Notes: generated by a model not told the origin, from the letters alone. Counted from the stretch's first letter, positions 35,610 through 45,161 are shown. The stretch is DNA of 64,000 bases from Acidiphilium acidophilum (GCF_033842475.1 NZ_JAWXYB010000018.1:62001-126000); one strand, 5' to 3'. Numbers and translations are program-made.

Positions 35610-35753
35610 TCAGGCGACCTGTGCGACTGGGTTGTGGTTTTGCGGATCGATCCAGTTCCAAGGCATCAGTTCCTCGATCCGGTGGACCGGATGGCCGGCG
35701 ATGCGCGCGAGGATGTCGGCGAGCCAGGCCTGCGGATCGACATCGTTCATTTT
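35610..35753 (-). pseudogene. tnpC: IS66 copy 2 tnpC, 3' tail
   Basis: This tail encodes the last 47 codons plus stop (MNDVDPQAWLADILARIAGH and so on, TGA at 35610-35612), separated from the body of tnpC by RIT-B. It is identical in sequence to the tail at 19911-20054. Confidence 0.9.
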
Positions 35754-35872
35754 TGCCGTTTATGCCGTCCGCCGAACTATGCCGAATGGTTTCCGAAAAA
35801 TGCACGGTTGTCGAGTTTCTCTCGGTTCTTCCGTGGCAGTTGATTCCGTTTCATTCGGCATAGTTTAGCCAG

Positions 35873-36874
35873 TCAGAGCGCTTCCAAGAAGGCGAGTAAT
35901 CGGTCGTCGGGGCGGAAGCGCGTTTTCTTTCCGCTCTGGTATGGCGTGAGCTTTGCCAATGCGGCCTCCTTGAGGGCGATATGTGCATGCAGATAGGTCT
36001 GTGTCGTCTCGATCGATTCATGACCGAGCCAAAGCGCGATCACGGAGCAGTCGACGCCCGCCTGCAGCAACTCCATGGCCGCGCTGTGCCTCAACACGTG
36101 GGGCGACACCCGCTTCGACTTTAACGACGCACAATTTTCGGTGGCGACCTTCACATACTTCGCCAGTAGCGACTGGACGCTGTCGGCACTGAGTCGCCCA
36201 CCGTGCATGTTGGGGAACAGAACAGTTCCTCCTTTCCGGGCAGGCTCCTTCAGCCATGCCTGGAGCGCACCTCGAGCAATGGTGGATAGCGGCGTGGCTC
36301 GCTCCTTCCGCCCCTTGCCGACGCACCGGACATGAGCGCCGGCGCCGAGGTGGACTGCCTCCCTGTCGAGACTGATCAACTCGGAGAGGCGCAAGCCCGT
36401 CTGGACTGCTAGAAGCAGCAAGGTGTGATCGCGGCGGCCGAGCCACGTCGTCCGATCGGTCGCGGCGAGAATGGCCTCAATCTCGGGACGTGTCAGGAAG
36501 TGCACCTGTCGCTTATCGTGGCGCTTGCTCGGTATCGCGAGCACGCGCTGGATCAGCGCGCTGTGTGCCGGCTCCTCGAACGATACGAATCGGAAGAAGG
36601 CCCTGATGGCTGTAAGGCGCAGGTTGCGAGTCTTGGGGCTGGCACCGCGCTTCATCTCAAGATCGATTAAGAATCCACCGATAAACGGTGCATCTAGGTC
36701 GCTGAGTGCCAAATCCGAAGGGGGCTTATGGAGCCGCATTTGTGCGAACCTGAACAGTAGCCGGAACGTATCCCGGTAGGATGCGATCGTGTTGGAGCTG
36801 ACGTTACGCTGGCGTATGAGCCACTCGGTGAAGTAGCGCTCGATCAACGTGGCGATATTGCAGGGGGGCTTCAT
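35873..36874 (-). CDS. ritC: RIT-B third tyrosine recombinase, copy 2
   Basis: The 333-residue product (start ATG 36872-36874, ATGA overlap with ritB) is identical to the copy-1 protein, with the full catalytic set (GLRLSELISL, SPHVLRHSAAMELL, LWLGHESIETTQTYL). Confidence 0.9.
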   Translation of the reverse strand: MKPPCNIATLIERYFTEWLIRQRNVSSNTIASYRDTFRLLFRFAQMRLHKPPSDLALSDLDAPFIGGFLIDLEMKRGASPKTRNLRLTAIRAFFRFVSFEEPAHSALIQRVLAIPSKRHDKRQVHFLTRPEIEAILAATDRTTWLGRRDHTLLLLAVQTGLRLSELISLDREAVHLGAGAHVRCVGKGRKERATPLSTIARGALQAWLKEPARKGGTVLFPNMHGGRLSADSVQSLLAKYVKVATENCASLKSKRVSPHVLRHSAAMELLQAGVDCSVIALWLGHESIETTQTYLHAHIALKEAALAKLTPYQSGKKTRFRPDDRLLAFLEAL

Positions 36875-37797
36875 GGCGTCGCCTCCCATCGCCGATCGAG
36901 GCACCGCGCCGCTTCTTCCATCAACTCAGGGCAGGCCGAGAGATACCAGTATGTATCGCGTACACAGGTGTGGCCGAGGTAGGTGGAGAGTGCCGGAAGT
37001 TTCTGTTCGACGTTCTTGCCTTCGCGATGCCAATCGAGCAGCGTCCGGATAGCAAAGCGGTGCCGGAAGTCATGCACGCGTGGCCCGGTACGATCGCCAG
37101 GGCGCCGCAGCCCGATCTCATGGGACAGGCGCCAGAAGACGCGATGGACGTACTGGTGCAGCAGGCGGCCACCCTGTTCGGCGACGAAGAAGGTCGAACC
37201 GCAGCGCGGGCCGAGATGCGCATCGCGCCGGTTGGCGTAGCTGCGCAGCGCGGCGCTGGTCGTTGGATGCAATGGCAAGAGTCGTGATTTGCCGAACTTG
37301 GTCAGCCGGACCGTCAGCACCCCCTTGTCGAGGTCGACATCGTCACGCTCAATCCCCATCGCCTCAGAGAGACGCATACCGGTGACCGCGATCAGGCCGA
37401 ACAGTGTATGGTAGGTCCATCGCCGCAGGCCCCTCTCTGGCGGCAAAGCCAGAGCCGCCGCCAGCAGATCATCGATTTGCGCGTCGCTGTAGATATGAGG
37501 CTTCGCACGCTTCCATCCCGGCAGGACGCCGGCTGGGGGTACCTCCGTTGTCGGATCGAAGTTGGAGACATGGCGCGCGAACCCGCGCACGTCGCTCAAC
37601 CGCAAAGCCCAATACGCATGCCGATCAGGCGGCAGTGTCGCCCATTCCATCGCGAGCTTGGTAGTGATGGTTTTAGCCTTGCGCTTCTCCATGAATGCGA
37701 CAAAGTCGCGGAGCCGCCGGGTTTGTTGCTCGTACTTATATCCAAGTCCCTTGCGCATACTTAGATATTTCTCGAGAGCGGATCTTAGGTCGATCAT
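36871..37797 (-). CDS. ritB: RIT-B second tyrosine recombinase, copy 2
   Basis: 308 residues, identical to the copy-1 protein; ATGA overlaps with both neighbours. Catalytic motifs VHDFRHRFAIRTLL and YLGHTCVRDTYWYL are present. Confidence 0.9.
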   Translation of the reverse strand: MIDLRSALEKYLSMRKGLGYKYEQQTRRLRDFVAFMEKRKAKTITTKLAMEWATLPPDRHAYWALRLSDVRGFARHVSNFDPTTEVPPAGVLPGWKRAKPHIYSDAQIDDLLAAALALPPERGLRRWTYHTLFGLIAVTGMRLSEAMGIERDDVDLDKGVLTVRLTKFGKSRLLPLHPTTSAALRSYANRRDAHLGPRCGSTFFVAEQGGRLLHQYVHRVFWRLSHEIGLRRPGDRTGPRVHDFRHRFAIRTLLDWHREGKNVEQKLPALSTYLGHTCVRDTYWYLSACPELMEEAARCLDRRWEATP

Positions 37798-39035
37798 TGC
37801 GCGCCTCCCGGCCAGGGCCGACTCAATGTCCGCAGCGTTTCGATATCGACCTTCGCGTATATCCGGGTGGTGTCGTGGCTCTCGTGCCGCAGCAGCTGAC
37901 CAATCTGGGACAAGGTTGCGCCGGACCGAAGCAGTTCGGTGGCGAGGCTGTGCCGGAAGATATGGGCACCGCGGTGTGCGCAGCCCTCAATTCCGACGCG
38001 ATCAAGAGCCATTTTGGCGATCATCGTGATCGCACACCCAGAAGCAAAGCCGAGATGAGGCGCGAGCGTGCGAATAAACAATTGCCGACACGAGGCCTGT
38101 GGACGGCCATCGCGTAGATATGCAACGATGGCCGCGCCAACATCCGGCAAGATCGGCATTCGTGCGCGCTGTCGGCCCTTGGCACGAACGAGAATCTCGC
38201 CGGTACGCCAGTCGATATCATCCAAGGTGAGGGTCGCTACCTCGCCGGCGCGGAGGCCGAGCTTAGCCAGCATCATCAGAATGGCGTAGTCTCGCCGTCC
38301 CATAGGGGTTGCCCGGTCGCAACCGTCAAGCGCCCTCTGAACTTGGGTGGCGGTCAGAAAAGTGGGCAGTGCCGCGAATTTCCATCGTCGCATGGACGGC
38401 ACACAATGGGCCAACGCGCGAGGGTTCAGCCCTTGATGGTGGAGGTAACGAAGGAAGACTCGCAGCGACGAGCACATCCCCTTCCCAGTTGCAGGGCTCC
38501 AATCCTGGGCGTGGCGCTCGATATAGCGGATCACTTCCACCTGACTGATCTTGCCTAGGTCGGCGTCGCCGGCGGGGCACACCTCGTGCAGGAACCTGCG
38601 GATAGGCGGGAGATGACGAACGATGGACTTCGGGGTCAGGCCGCGCTCTGTCCTCAGATAGGCAGCGAATTCACTAAAAATCCGATCTCGCGAGGTGGCA
38701 GGCGGCATCACCGCTGGCGCGATCGCACCTTCCTCGCGCAATACCGATAGCCATCGCTTCAGCGCGGATCGGTCGCCAGGCTGGATAGACTGCTTCCGAG
38801 CCCGATGCCGGAGATATTTTTCGGTCACTCGTTCATCGAGATCCGCCACCGTGCTGCGACGGCTTGCGATCCAACTCAACAGCCCCCCGACCACATTGAA
38901 AGATCGCCAGACGCCGTGTCGAACGAGCCCGTCTCTCACAATACGTGCTGCGTAGCGCTCGACAAGCTGGCCGTGCTGCCCGCCCTTGAGACGCTGGTAC
39001 AGCCGGCTTCTAAGCAAATACTCTTCACAATTCAT
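37794..39035 (-). CDS. ritA: RIT-B first tyrosine recombinase, copy 2
   Basis: 413 residues, identical to the copy-1 protein, with GAHIFRHSLATELL and TTRIYAKVD intact. In this copy the gene start faces the tnpC body and the mini-unit, so read-through from the IS66 promoter could drive it, unlike in copy 1. Confidence 0.9.
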   Translation of the reverse strand: MNCEEYLLRSRLYQRLKGGQHGQLVERYAARIVRDGLVRHGVWRSFNVVGGLLSWIASRRSTVADLDERVTEKYLRHRARKQSIQPGDRSALKRWLSVLREEGAIAPAVMPPATSRDRIFSEFAAYLRTERGLTPKSIVRHLPPIRRFLHEVCPAGDADLGKISQVEVIRYIERHAQDWSPATGKGMCSSLRVFLRYLHHQGLNPRALAHCVPSMRRWKFAALPTFLTATQVQRALDGCDRATPMGRRDYAILMMLAKLGLRAGEVATLTLDDIDWRTGEILVRAKGRQRARMPILPDVGAAIVAYLRDGRPQASCRQLFIRTLAPHLGFASGCAITMIAKMALDRVGIEGCAHRGAHIFRHSLATELLRSGATLSQIGQLLRHESHDTTRIYAKVDIETLRTLSRPWPGGAQ

Positions 39036-39158
39036 GTTCCTATTCTCCGCTGTTGAAAGCGGAGGCAGGGGACAAACTATGCCGAACCCATCAAGTCCAG
39101 GTCATCGCCATTTAGGGCAAAAATAAAACCATTCGGCATAGTTCGGCGGACGGCATAA

Positions 39159-39190
39159 ACGGCATTATGCCGGGCGCGGCATAATGCCGT
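39159..39190. repeat. RIT-B copy 2 junction: hexamer, 20-bp mini-unit, inverted hexamer
   Basis: On the plus strand: ACGGCA (39159-39164), TTATGCC-GGGCGC-GGCATAA (39165-39184), TGCCGT (39185-39190). Read in the tnpC direction the central six bases are GCGCCC, the reverse complement of copy 1. The uninterrupted tnpC would have a single ACGGCA followed by AAAATGAAC. Confidence 0.93.
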
Positions 39191-40702
39191 CGTGATCAGG
39201 GTGTACATCATGGCGGCCCTTTCCCCACCCCGGTCGGAACCGGCGAATAACCATGATTTTCTGCCCAGAGCCAGGGTCCGCAGGGCGCGTTCGGCCGCGT
39301 TGTTGGTCAGGCAGATCCGCCCGTCGGTCAGGAACCGCGTGAACGCCGACCAACGGTTCAGCATGTAGTCCATCGCCTTTGCGACATCGTTGTGCCGCGA
39401 GAGTTTGGCCCGCTCGGCACGCATCCAACTTTCCAGTTCGGTGACCAGCGGGGCGCTGAGCTGTTGGCGCGCCGCCAGGCGTTCAGCCGGCAACTGGCCG
39501 TTGATGCCCCGCTCGATTTCAAACAGCGCGTCGATCCGCTGCACCGCGGCCAGCGCCATCGGGGCGACGAAGGCAGGCGTCTTGCCTTGCGCGCGGCGTT
39601 TGGCGTTTCGAGCGATGTCGGCCAGTTCGAAGAATTTTCGTCGCCCGTGCGCCCAACACGCCGCTTCGATGATCGGGCCAGGGGATCGGGTCGGCACGTA
39701 CAATTTGTTGTAGCCGCCATAAGCATCCGCCTGGAATATCCCGCTGTATTCGGCAAGATGACTTTGCGGGTGAATGCCGGCGCGGTCGCGGGAATAATAG
39801 AACACCGCGCAGGGTGGACCCGATCCGCCAAACGGTCGATCGTCGCGCACATAAACCCAGACGCGGGCGATATCGGTCTGACCCTGCGCAAGCACCGGCA
39901 CGGTGGTGTCATCGCCGTGGATCCGACCGCCGGTGAACACCATGGTTTTGATGAAGGCATACACCGGCTTAAGCGCGACACAGGTGGCGCCGATCAGATC
40001 GGCCAGGGTCGAGACGCTGAGCGCAACGCCTTCCAGGCCGAACCGTTCGGATTGGCGGTTCAGCGGCTGATGCAGGCCAAACTTGTCGTAGGCGATCATC
40101 GCGAGCAGGCTGGGACCGGCGAAGGCGCGCGGAATGGTGTGGAAGGGTGCGGGTTCCTGGCTGATCTTCTCACAATCGCGGCAGGTGAATTTCTCCCGCA
40201 CATGCTGGATTACCTTGAACGTTCGCGGGGTGGATTCCAACGTCTCGGTGACACTCTCCCCGAGCTTGGCCAGGCGCGAGCCACCGCAGCAGAAGCACTG
40301 GGTCGGCCCCGGCAGGACAACCCGCTCGCGGAGCAGGTGCTCGGGGAAGGGCTGGCGCGACGGGCGCTTGCGGGTGAAGCCGGCGACAGTCGTGGTTTTG
40401 GCCTTCGCGGCTTCCTGCTCGGCATGTAGTTCGTCCTCGGTGGCACTGGTCTCGAGCTCTTCGAGTTTCAGCTCCATCTGGTCGAGCAGCCGGGCCGTGC
40501 GTTCCGCCCTGGGGCCGTAGAGGGCGCGCTTGAGCTTCTCGATCTGCAGCTTCAGATGCTCGACATAGGCGGCGGTATCGGACTGCGCGGCGCGCGCTGC
40601 GGCTGAATCCGCTTCGGCGGCATCAGCTCGCGACATCGCTCCTCGAACGATCTCTTTCAGCGCGGCAATGTCGTCCGGCAGGGCCAGCGAATCGATATCC
40701 AT
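39191..40702 (-). pseudogene. tnpC: IS66 copy 2 tnpC transposase, 5' part (split by RIT-B)
   Basis: This is the same protein as at 14962-16479: N-terminal leucine-rich segment, CFCCGG and CRDC zinc-type pairs, HGDDTTVPVL and LTNNAAERALR. The open frame reads on through the mini-unit and RIT end to 39077, giving a 541-residue product with a foreign tail in place of the last 47 residues. Whether that product is active is unknown; the DDE core itself is complete. Confidence 0.9.
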
Positions 40703-40785
40703 GCATCGGATAGAATCATAAACCGCTTGGGTTTCGCTACAGAAATCCGTAGCAAACAGCAGGTTTTTACCCTGATTTTTTGCAC

Positions 40786-41133
40786 TTACCCGGCAGATTG
40801 TGGCCGCCAGGTTTGTTGCGGATTTCTCCAGTCGATCGCCTCCAGAAGATAACCGACCTGACCCGCCGTAAGTGACACAGCCCCATCCGTCGTCTGTGGC
40901 CAGATAAAACGGCCCTTGTCCAAACGCTTCGCAAATAGCGATAACCCGACACCGTCATGCCAGATCGCCTTGATCAACGATCCGCTGCGTCCCCGGAAGA
41001 AGAAAACGTCACCGCAGAATGGCTCCCGGCCCAGGCCTTGCTGCACCTGCAACGCGAGACCCCTCATCCCGCGACGCATATCCGTGTGCCCCGACGCCAG
41101 CCAGATCCGTACGCCGGCTGGAACCGGGATCAT
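40786..41133 (-). CDS. tnpB: IS66 Orf2 protein TnpB (intact)
   Basis: The 115-residue protein shows the conserved IS66 Orf2 start (PAGVRIWLASGHTDMRRGM), DVFFFRGRSGSLIKAIWHDG and FIWPQTTDG. It is unrelated to the RNA-guided TnpB of IS200/IS605 elements. The start overlaps the tnpA stop by four bases. It provides the reference for the interrupted copy 1 gene. Confidence 0.92.
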   Translation of the reverse strand: MIPVPAGVRIWLASGHTDMRRGMRGLALQVQQGLGREPFCGDVFFFRGRSGSLIKAIWHDGVGLSLFAKRLDKGRFIWPQTTDGAVSLTAGQVGYLLEAIDWRNPQQTWRPQSAG

Positions 41134-41555
41134 CGCCGCACCGCCGTCATCACACGACGCAAGGCGGCCATCCCAACCCCGTCATCAACCCGAACACAGG
41201 TGCCGTCCGGCAGCACGATCTCAATCCGCCCCATCTCGGATCGCGCTGCCCGCTTGTGCGACACAGAATCTGCATCGGTCTCATCCACCGAAGCTGATTT
41301 GCCAGACCCCCGCGGCATCGACAGCGCCGCACTCGCCATCATCCGCACCGGAATGAACTCCGGCTCTACCGGCACCCGTGCCAACTCACCGCGCCGAACC
41401 TGCCCGCGCCATTTCCACAACTGCCCTCGCGAAATATCGTGCCGCCGTGCCACCAAAGCAAATACCGCATCCGGCGCCTCAGCCTCTGCGACAATCCGAA
41501 GCTTGTCCTCATCCCGCCAGCGACGTCGCCGCTCAGTCCCCGTGATGATCTCCAT
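41130..41555 (-). CDS. tnpA: IS66 accessory protein TnpA
   Basis: 141 residues, identical to the product of 10695-11120, with the RRRRWRDEDKLRIVAEA helix-turn-helix start. First gene of the element, about 95 bases inside the terminal repeat. Confidence 0.9.
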   Translation of the reverse strand: MEIITGTERRRRWRDEDKLRIVAEAEAPDAVFALVARRHDISRGQLWKWRGQVRRGELARVPVEPEFIPVRMMASAALSMPRGSGKSASVDETDADSVSHKRAARSEMGRIEIVLPDGTCVRVDDGVGMAALRRVMTAVRR

Positions 41556-41824
41556 CCGCCAAAGCTCCCCCCATATGAATCAGCTCATAGCAGCGCTATT
41601 ATGAGCGGCTTCTTCCCGTAGCGGCAGGCGGCTCAGACCGGATGGTTACTCTTAATCCGCCGATTTCCCTGCGGTACGTATCGGGAACATATCGGTATGA
41701 TCTGGAGGTTTCGATGGCGCGCAACGCGGTGCAATGCCGCGCGACAATCAGCATGAGAATCGCATTGCCCCGCCTGCAATGCTCCCGAGGCGTGACCTGT
41801 TGCCTCACATAAATGCTCCCGATT

Positions 41825-42045
41825 TTGGGTATTTTATGGGGGCTGGCGATGAGGAGGGTCAGTATGGGGACGAACGGCTTTTCCTGGCCGGTCTGTGGTG
41901 GGACGTCGCACTGCATCCACACATCGCGGGGGTTGTTTCAATGCACGCGCTGCCGTCGGCAGACTTCGCCGACCGCGGGAACGATCTTCGCGCCGCGACG
42001 AAATTGCCGTTGCGTACCTTACTTTGGTATCGCATGATGATATAA
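41825..42045 (+). pseudogene. Relic of an IS1595-type transposase N-terminus
   Basis: Two frames together give FSWPVCGGTSHCIHTSRGLF, QCTRCRRQTSPTAGTIF and then ATKLPLRTLLWY. This is the zinc-ribbon start of IS1595-family transposases (CP.CGG...RGL.QC..CR.QTS.TAGTIF...T.LPL). Frameshifts and the missing catalytic part make it a relic. The stretch 41659-41824 before it shows nothing. Confidence 0.65.
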
Positions 42046-42064
42046 TAATATATTTAGTAGTAAA

Positions 42065-42258
42065 CTAAGTTCCACCACGCTTCGCGACGTAACTAAGCAC
42101 AAAACCTTCCCACGACTTAAGCACATCAGGGTCTGCCCTATATTTCATTGCTTCACCATAGGTATTCCTATACGCGGTGGCCATCTCATCAATATCCCAT
42201 CCTCCGCCTTTTTCACAACCAATTTTCAAGAACGGTTGTGCACGATGCCCATACCTAA
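42065..42258 (-). pseudogene. repA: RepA C-terminal segment, cut off by IS5 copy 3
   Basis: The minus-strand frame reads RYGHRAQPFLKIGCEKGGGW, DIDEMATAYRNTYGEAMKYR and ends LSYVAKRGGT, TAG at 42065-42067. Removing IS5 and one TAA joins it in frame to the 398-residue frame upstream (GFPAGSL then RYGHRAQ). About 63 C-terminal residues are separated from the initiator. Confidence 0.82.
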
Positions 42259-43190
42259 GAGTCCATCCGGGATCATTTTGTTTCCTTACAGAGTTTTCGT
42301 ACCATCAGCCGGATGGATGCCCAGCGTAGAAATGCAAGTCCGTTTTGGTTGAGGCATTCCCAATCCTTGGCCAACCGGCGACAACGGTTGAGCCAGCCGA
42401 TGGTTCGCTCAACGATCCAGCGCTTGGGCACAACGACGAACTTTCCGATATCGGAGCGCTTGACGATCTCGACATTGATCTGAGCGCACACGCGGCCCAG
42501 CCCTTCCTGGAATTTCGGCCCTTGATAGCCACCGTCGGCATAAAGCTTGAGCAGAAAGGGAAACAGACCGAACAGCGTTCCCATCAGCATCACGCCGCCG
42601 TCCCGATCCTGGATGTCGGCGGCGTGGACGATGGCGCAAAGCAGCAGGCCTTGCGTGTCTACCAGGACATGGCGCTTCTTGCCGTTGATCTTCTTGCCCG
42701 CATCGAACCCTGACGGATCGATATGACCCCCCCTTTTTCCGCGCTCTTGACGCTCTGGCTGTCAATGATCGCAGCCGTCGGACTGGCCGCGCGGTCAACC
42801 TGTTCGCGACATCTGACGTACAGCGCATGATGAATGCGATCGAGCGTGCCATCCTCGTTCCAACGGCGAAAATAGTCGTTCACCGTGCTCCGTGGAGGCA
42901 GATCTTTCGGCAGCGACGCCCATTGGCAACCGGTACTCAGGATGAACATCAGCCCGTTGATCACCTGCCGCTCATTCACCGTACGCTTGTTGCCGCCACG
43001 CTTGGCGGGCGGGATCAGCGGGCCGATGATCGCCCACTCGTCATCCGTCAAATCGCTCGGATAGCGCAGCTTGCTGCGATCATACCGGGCGCGGTTCTCG
43101 TTCGTCCACATCAGGCTGCTCCTGCGAATCGGGCCGCCGCTATGGAATCACAAGTGACTCCAAAGTTTCAAGGTGTTCCCGGATGGACAC
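42259..43190 (-). mobile_element. IS5-family element, copy 3, in repA
   Basis: 932 bp, flanked by TAA at 42256-42258 and 43191-43193. It is inverted relative to copies 1 and 2. A few base differences are visible (for example KSAEKGG and RQGS against KSVEKGG and RRGS), so it is an older or separate arrival. Confidence 0.94.
42273..43111 (-). CDS. IS5-family transposase, copy 3, made by -1 frameshifting
   Basis: First frame 43111 to 42659, second frame ending at 42273, joined at the A/G run. Catalytic landmarks are as in the other copies; small substitutions do not touch them. Confidence 0.9.
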
Positions 43191-44364
43191 TAAGGGAACC
43201 GGCAGGAAAACCTTTATGAATCGTTACCGGCTTTAAGGCATCAGATTTAAGGTCTGATGCTGTTGGAACAGGCCGCGTGGAGGCGACCTGGTTTCCCTCT
43301 ACTATAGGACGAATGGGATTCGATTTGACAACTCGTAAATGATGCCCAACCAGCTTTCGTTCCGTCGGTGCCGGTGATTGATAGAGCCTAACGATCTGGC
43401 CAGTGAAATCAGCGTTGGCGTTTGGGTACACGGCTGATACGACATTGAAGGTTTCCCGTATTGTTTGCCGGAACCGACGGCCATCACAGCTGTTCCCTAA
43501 GTGCTTCGCTAATTGGTCCCAAGAGATTATTTGTCCACGAGTTGTGTTGACCCTGGGCAACCTGTACGCGAGATACGTATAAAGATCGAGCGCTGTTGGT
43601 TGGTTCTTCAGTTCCCGAATCGCCACTTCATTTAAAGGCACCGCGTGGTCTATTAGGTGACGAAAAAAGACATCTGAAAGACTAATTTCACGGGCGAACT
43701 CACCGTCTCTATTCAGGGAACCGGAATACTCATTCGACAGCTTAACTTCTTTCACTGCAAAAGCAGACTCACCGTTACGGTCTTCATCCCACCTAATTTG
43801 CCATTCACATGCTAGCAAACGGTCAACCTGCTCTTTGAGAAGATTTGCGGACCCACGTGGACCATAGGATACTGTGTGATATCCAAGTCGGCGCATCCAT
43901 TCAGTGAAATTTCTACCAAGGTAGACATCTCTAGACCGTCTTTTTACAGCTTCCGATAACATATAGATTAGAACAATCCGTGGATAGGAACCGAAAGGAA
44001 CTCCCAGGCTTCTCATCACAGATTTGCCGTCTAATATCTGTAAAACGGGCTTTGGATTAATTGCCAGAGCATATTTGCCATCCTCGCGGATGATCGGTTG
44101 CGTATCATCTTTCGGTCTTCGCGCTGGCAATGACATTGCGCATAATGCGGAATGTAAGAACGCATTTTCTGGTTCCTCGTCCTGCACTTTCAGAAAGGAA
44201 TTGTAGATTCTGTCGTCCCGTTCTCCCTCAGCGAGGTTCAGCACGGATTGTCTACCCTCGTTCAAGAGGGCCAATGCGTACTGATGCCCTAAAGGCAATT
44301 CTGCCTGGTGTTGCTTTTTGGCCATAGGTTTAGTCCCGCTGATGACGATTGTAGGAGTCTGCAT
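43191..44364 (-). CDS. repA: Plasmid replication initiator RepA (C-terminus replaced by IS5 sequence)
   Basis: About 391 native residues remain, followed by a short tail from IS5 (SVHPGTP) ending at 43168. The pattern fits the RepA family of alphaproteobacterial plasmids: FGSYPRIVLIYMLSEAVKRR, SRDVYLGRNFTEWMRRLGYH, SANLLKEQVDRLLACEW, ELKNQPTALDLYTYLAYRLP. These form winged-helix DNA-binding domains that bind iterons. The native length would be 454 residues. The start could be ATG 44362-44364 or the one encoding MAKKQHQAELPLG, 14 codons later. Iterons lie directly upstream. The core domains are intact, so replication may survive the truncation. Confidence 0.85.
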
Positions 44365-44450
44365 CGATTTCGCACAAGAACAACTTATCGGACGAAAATC
44401 AACAGCCTTTGCGCTTTTGGTGCCGTATTTCGCGATTATCTTCCAAAATT

Positions 44451-45052
44451 ACCGATGATGTCCGTGTACGAGCTCAGAATTTTTCGTTTTGAACGCCGGT
44501 TTGAGAGGATCAATAAATGGAAACAGCCAGCTTTTGACCATTATCGACGTTCGATTCGGAAGTTTTTAGGGTTCTATAGGTATAGGCTCGGACATCATCG
44601 GTCTCTTACTCCTTCATCATCTCCTTATCGCACCGACTTCATCGTTGGTACGCCTACATCATCGGCGCTACTCCAGAATCATCGGTCGGGTCATAGATTG
44701 GTTTTTCGGACATCAGCCTACTCGAACATCATCGGTCCTGGATCAGCTGATCGATTCTTACCTAGTCGCGACGTCTCTGCGCCCAAGGAGCGACTACACC
44801 ACTGCTTCTCAGGGTCATCCGCGTACTGCAACAGTGTCGCAAATACTCCCGGCTATAACGGCTTAAAGCGTTGTCATGTCTGTGCTGATGAGGCGGCAGC
44901 CGGCTATTTCGCAGGGTGGCTACTGAGTGGAATCGTCTCCTTAATGGGGCTTTGGACGACCCCACTACTATTACACGGACTTCATCGGTCGGAGTTCCCA
45001 ATCGCGATTGCGCCCAACATCCATGTCATTGGTTACTCGGAGATCATCGGTC
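44451..45052. repeat. Iteron field, probable replication origin (oriV)
   Basis: A 15-bp word with consensus CGGACATCATCGGTC recurs at 44589-44603, 44653-44667 (weaker), 44674-44687, 44722-44737, 44976-44990 and 45038-45052. An inverted copy is at 44451-44464 and partial copies at about 44629-44645 and 44706-44715. The field lies between repA and parA and runs into the repA promoter area. Irregular spacing and the inverted copy near repA suggest both origin binding and repA autoregulation. The 268-codon open frame at 44308-45114 is an accident of these repeats. Confidence 0.82.
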
Positions 45053-45161
45053 GGATTGGAGCTTCCGTTGCTACTTTTTCGGGAAAATTGCCAAGGGAAG
45101 TCTCGTTGACTTAAAATTGCCAATCAGTGTACCAGACCAATGTATATATACGAGAGATCCT

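Larger units (their letters stand above)
35760..39158 (-). mobile_element. RIT-B copy 2 inside IS66 copy 2 tnpC
   Basis: The 3399-bp element has the same termini and genes as copy 1. It sits in the same tnpC position, but here the recombinase genes run in the same direction as tnpC, whereas in copy 1 they run against it. The words next to it are TGCCGT (35754-35759) and ACGGCA (39159-39164). The 20-bp mini-unit is on the ritA side here and on the ritC side in copy 1. Confidence 0.93.
35543..41650 (-). mobile_element. IS66-family element, copy 2, with RIT-B inside
   Basis: The terminal repeats are the same as in copy 1. It is flanked by a perfect 8-bp duplication TCTTAATC at 35535-35542 and 41651-41658, so this insertion event is well defined. 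It carries intact tnpA and tnpB; tnpC is split by RIT-B. Without the 3431-bp insertion it is about 2.68 kb. Unlike copy 1 it has no RIT-A, so its tnpB shows the uninterrupted target of RIT-A. Confidence 0.94.

Noticed and set aside
40786-41133. RNA-guided TnpB nuclease
   Set aside because: The name is shared, but this is the 115-residue IS66 Orf2 protein without RuvC motifs; no omega-RNA context.
44308-45114. 268-codon open frame between repA and parA
   Set aside because: It runs through the iterons, has no recognisable domain and no ribosome-binding site; its length reflects repeated CATCATCGG words.
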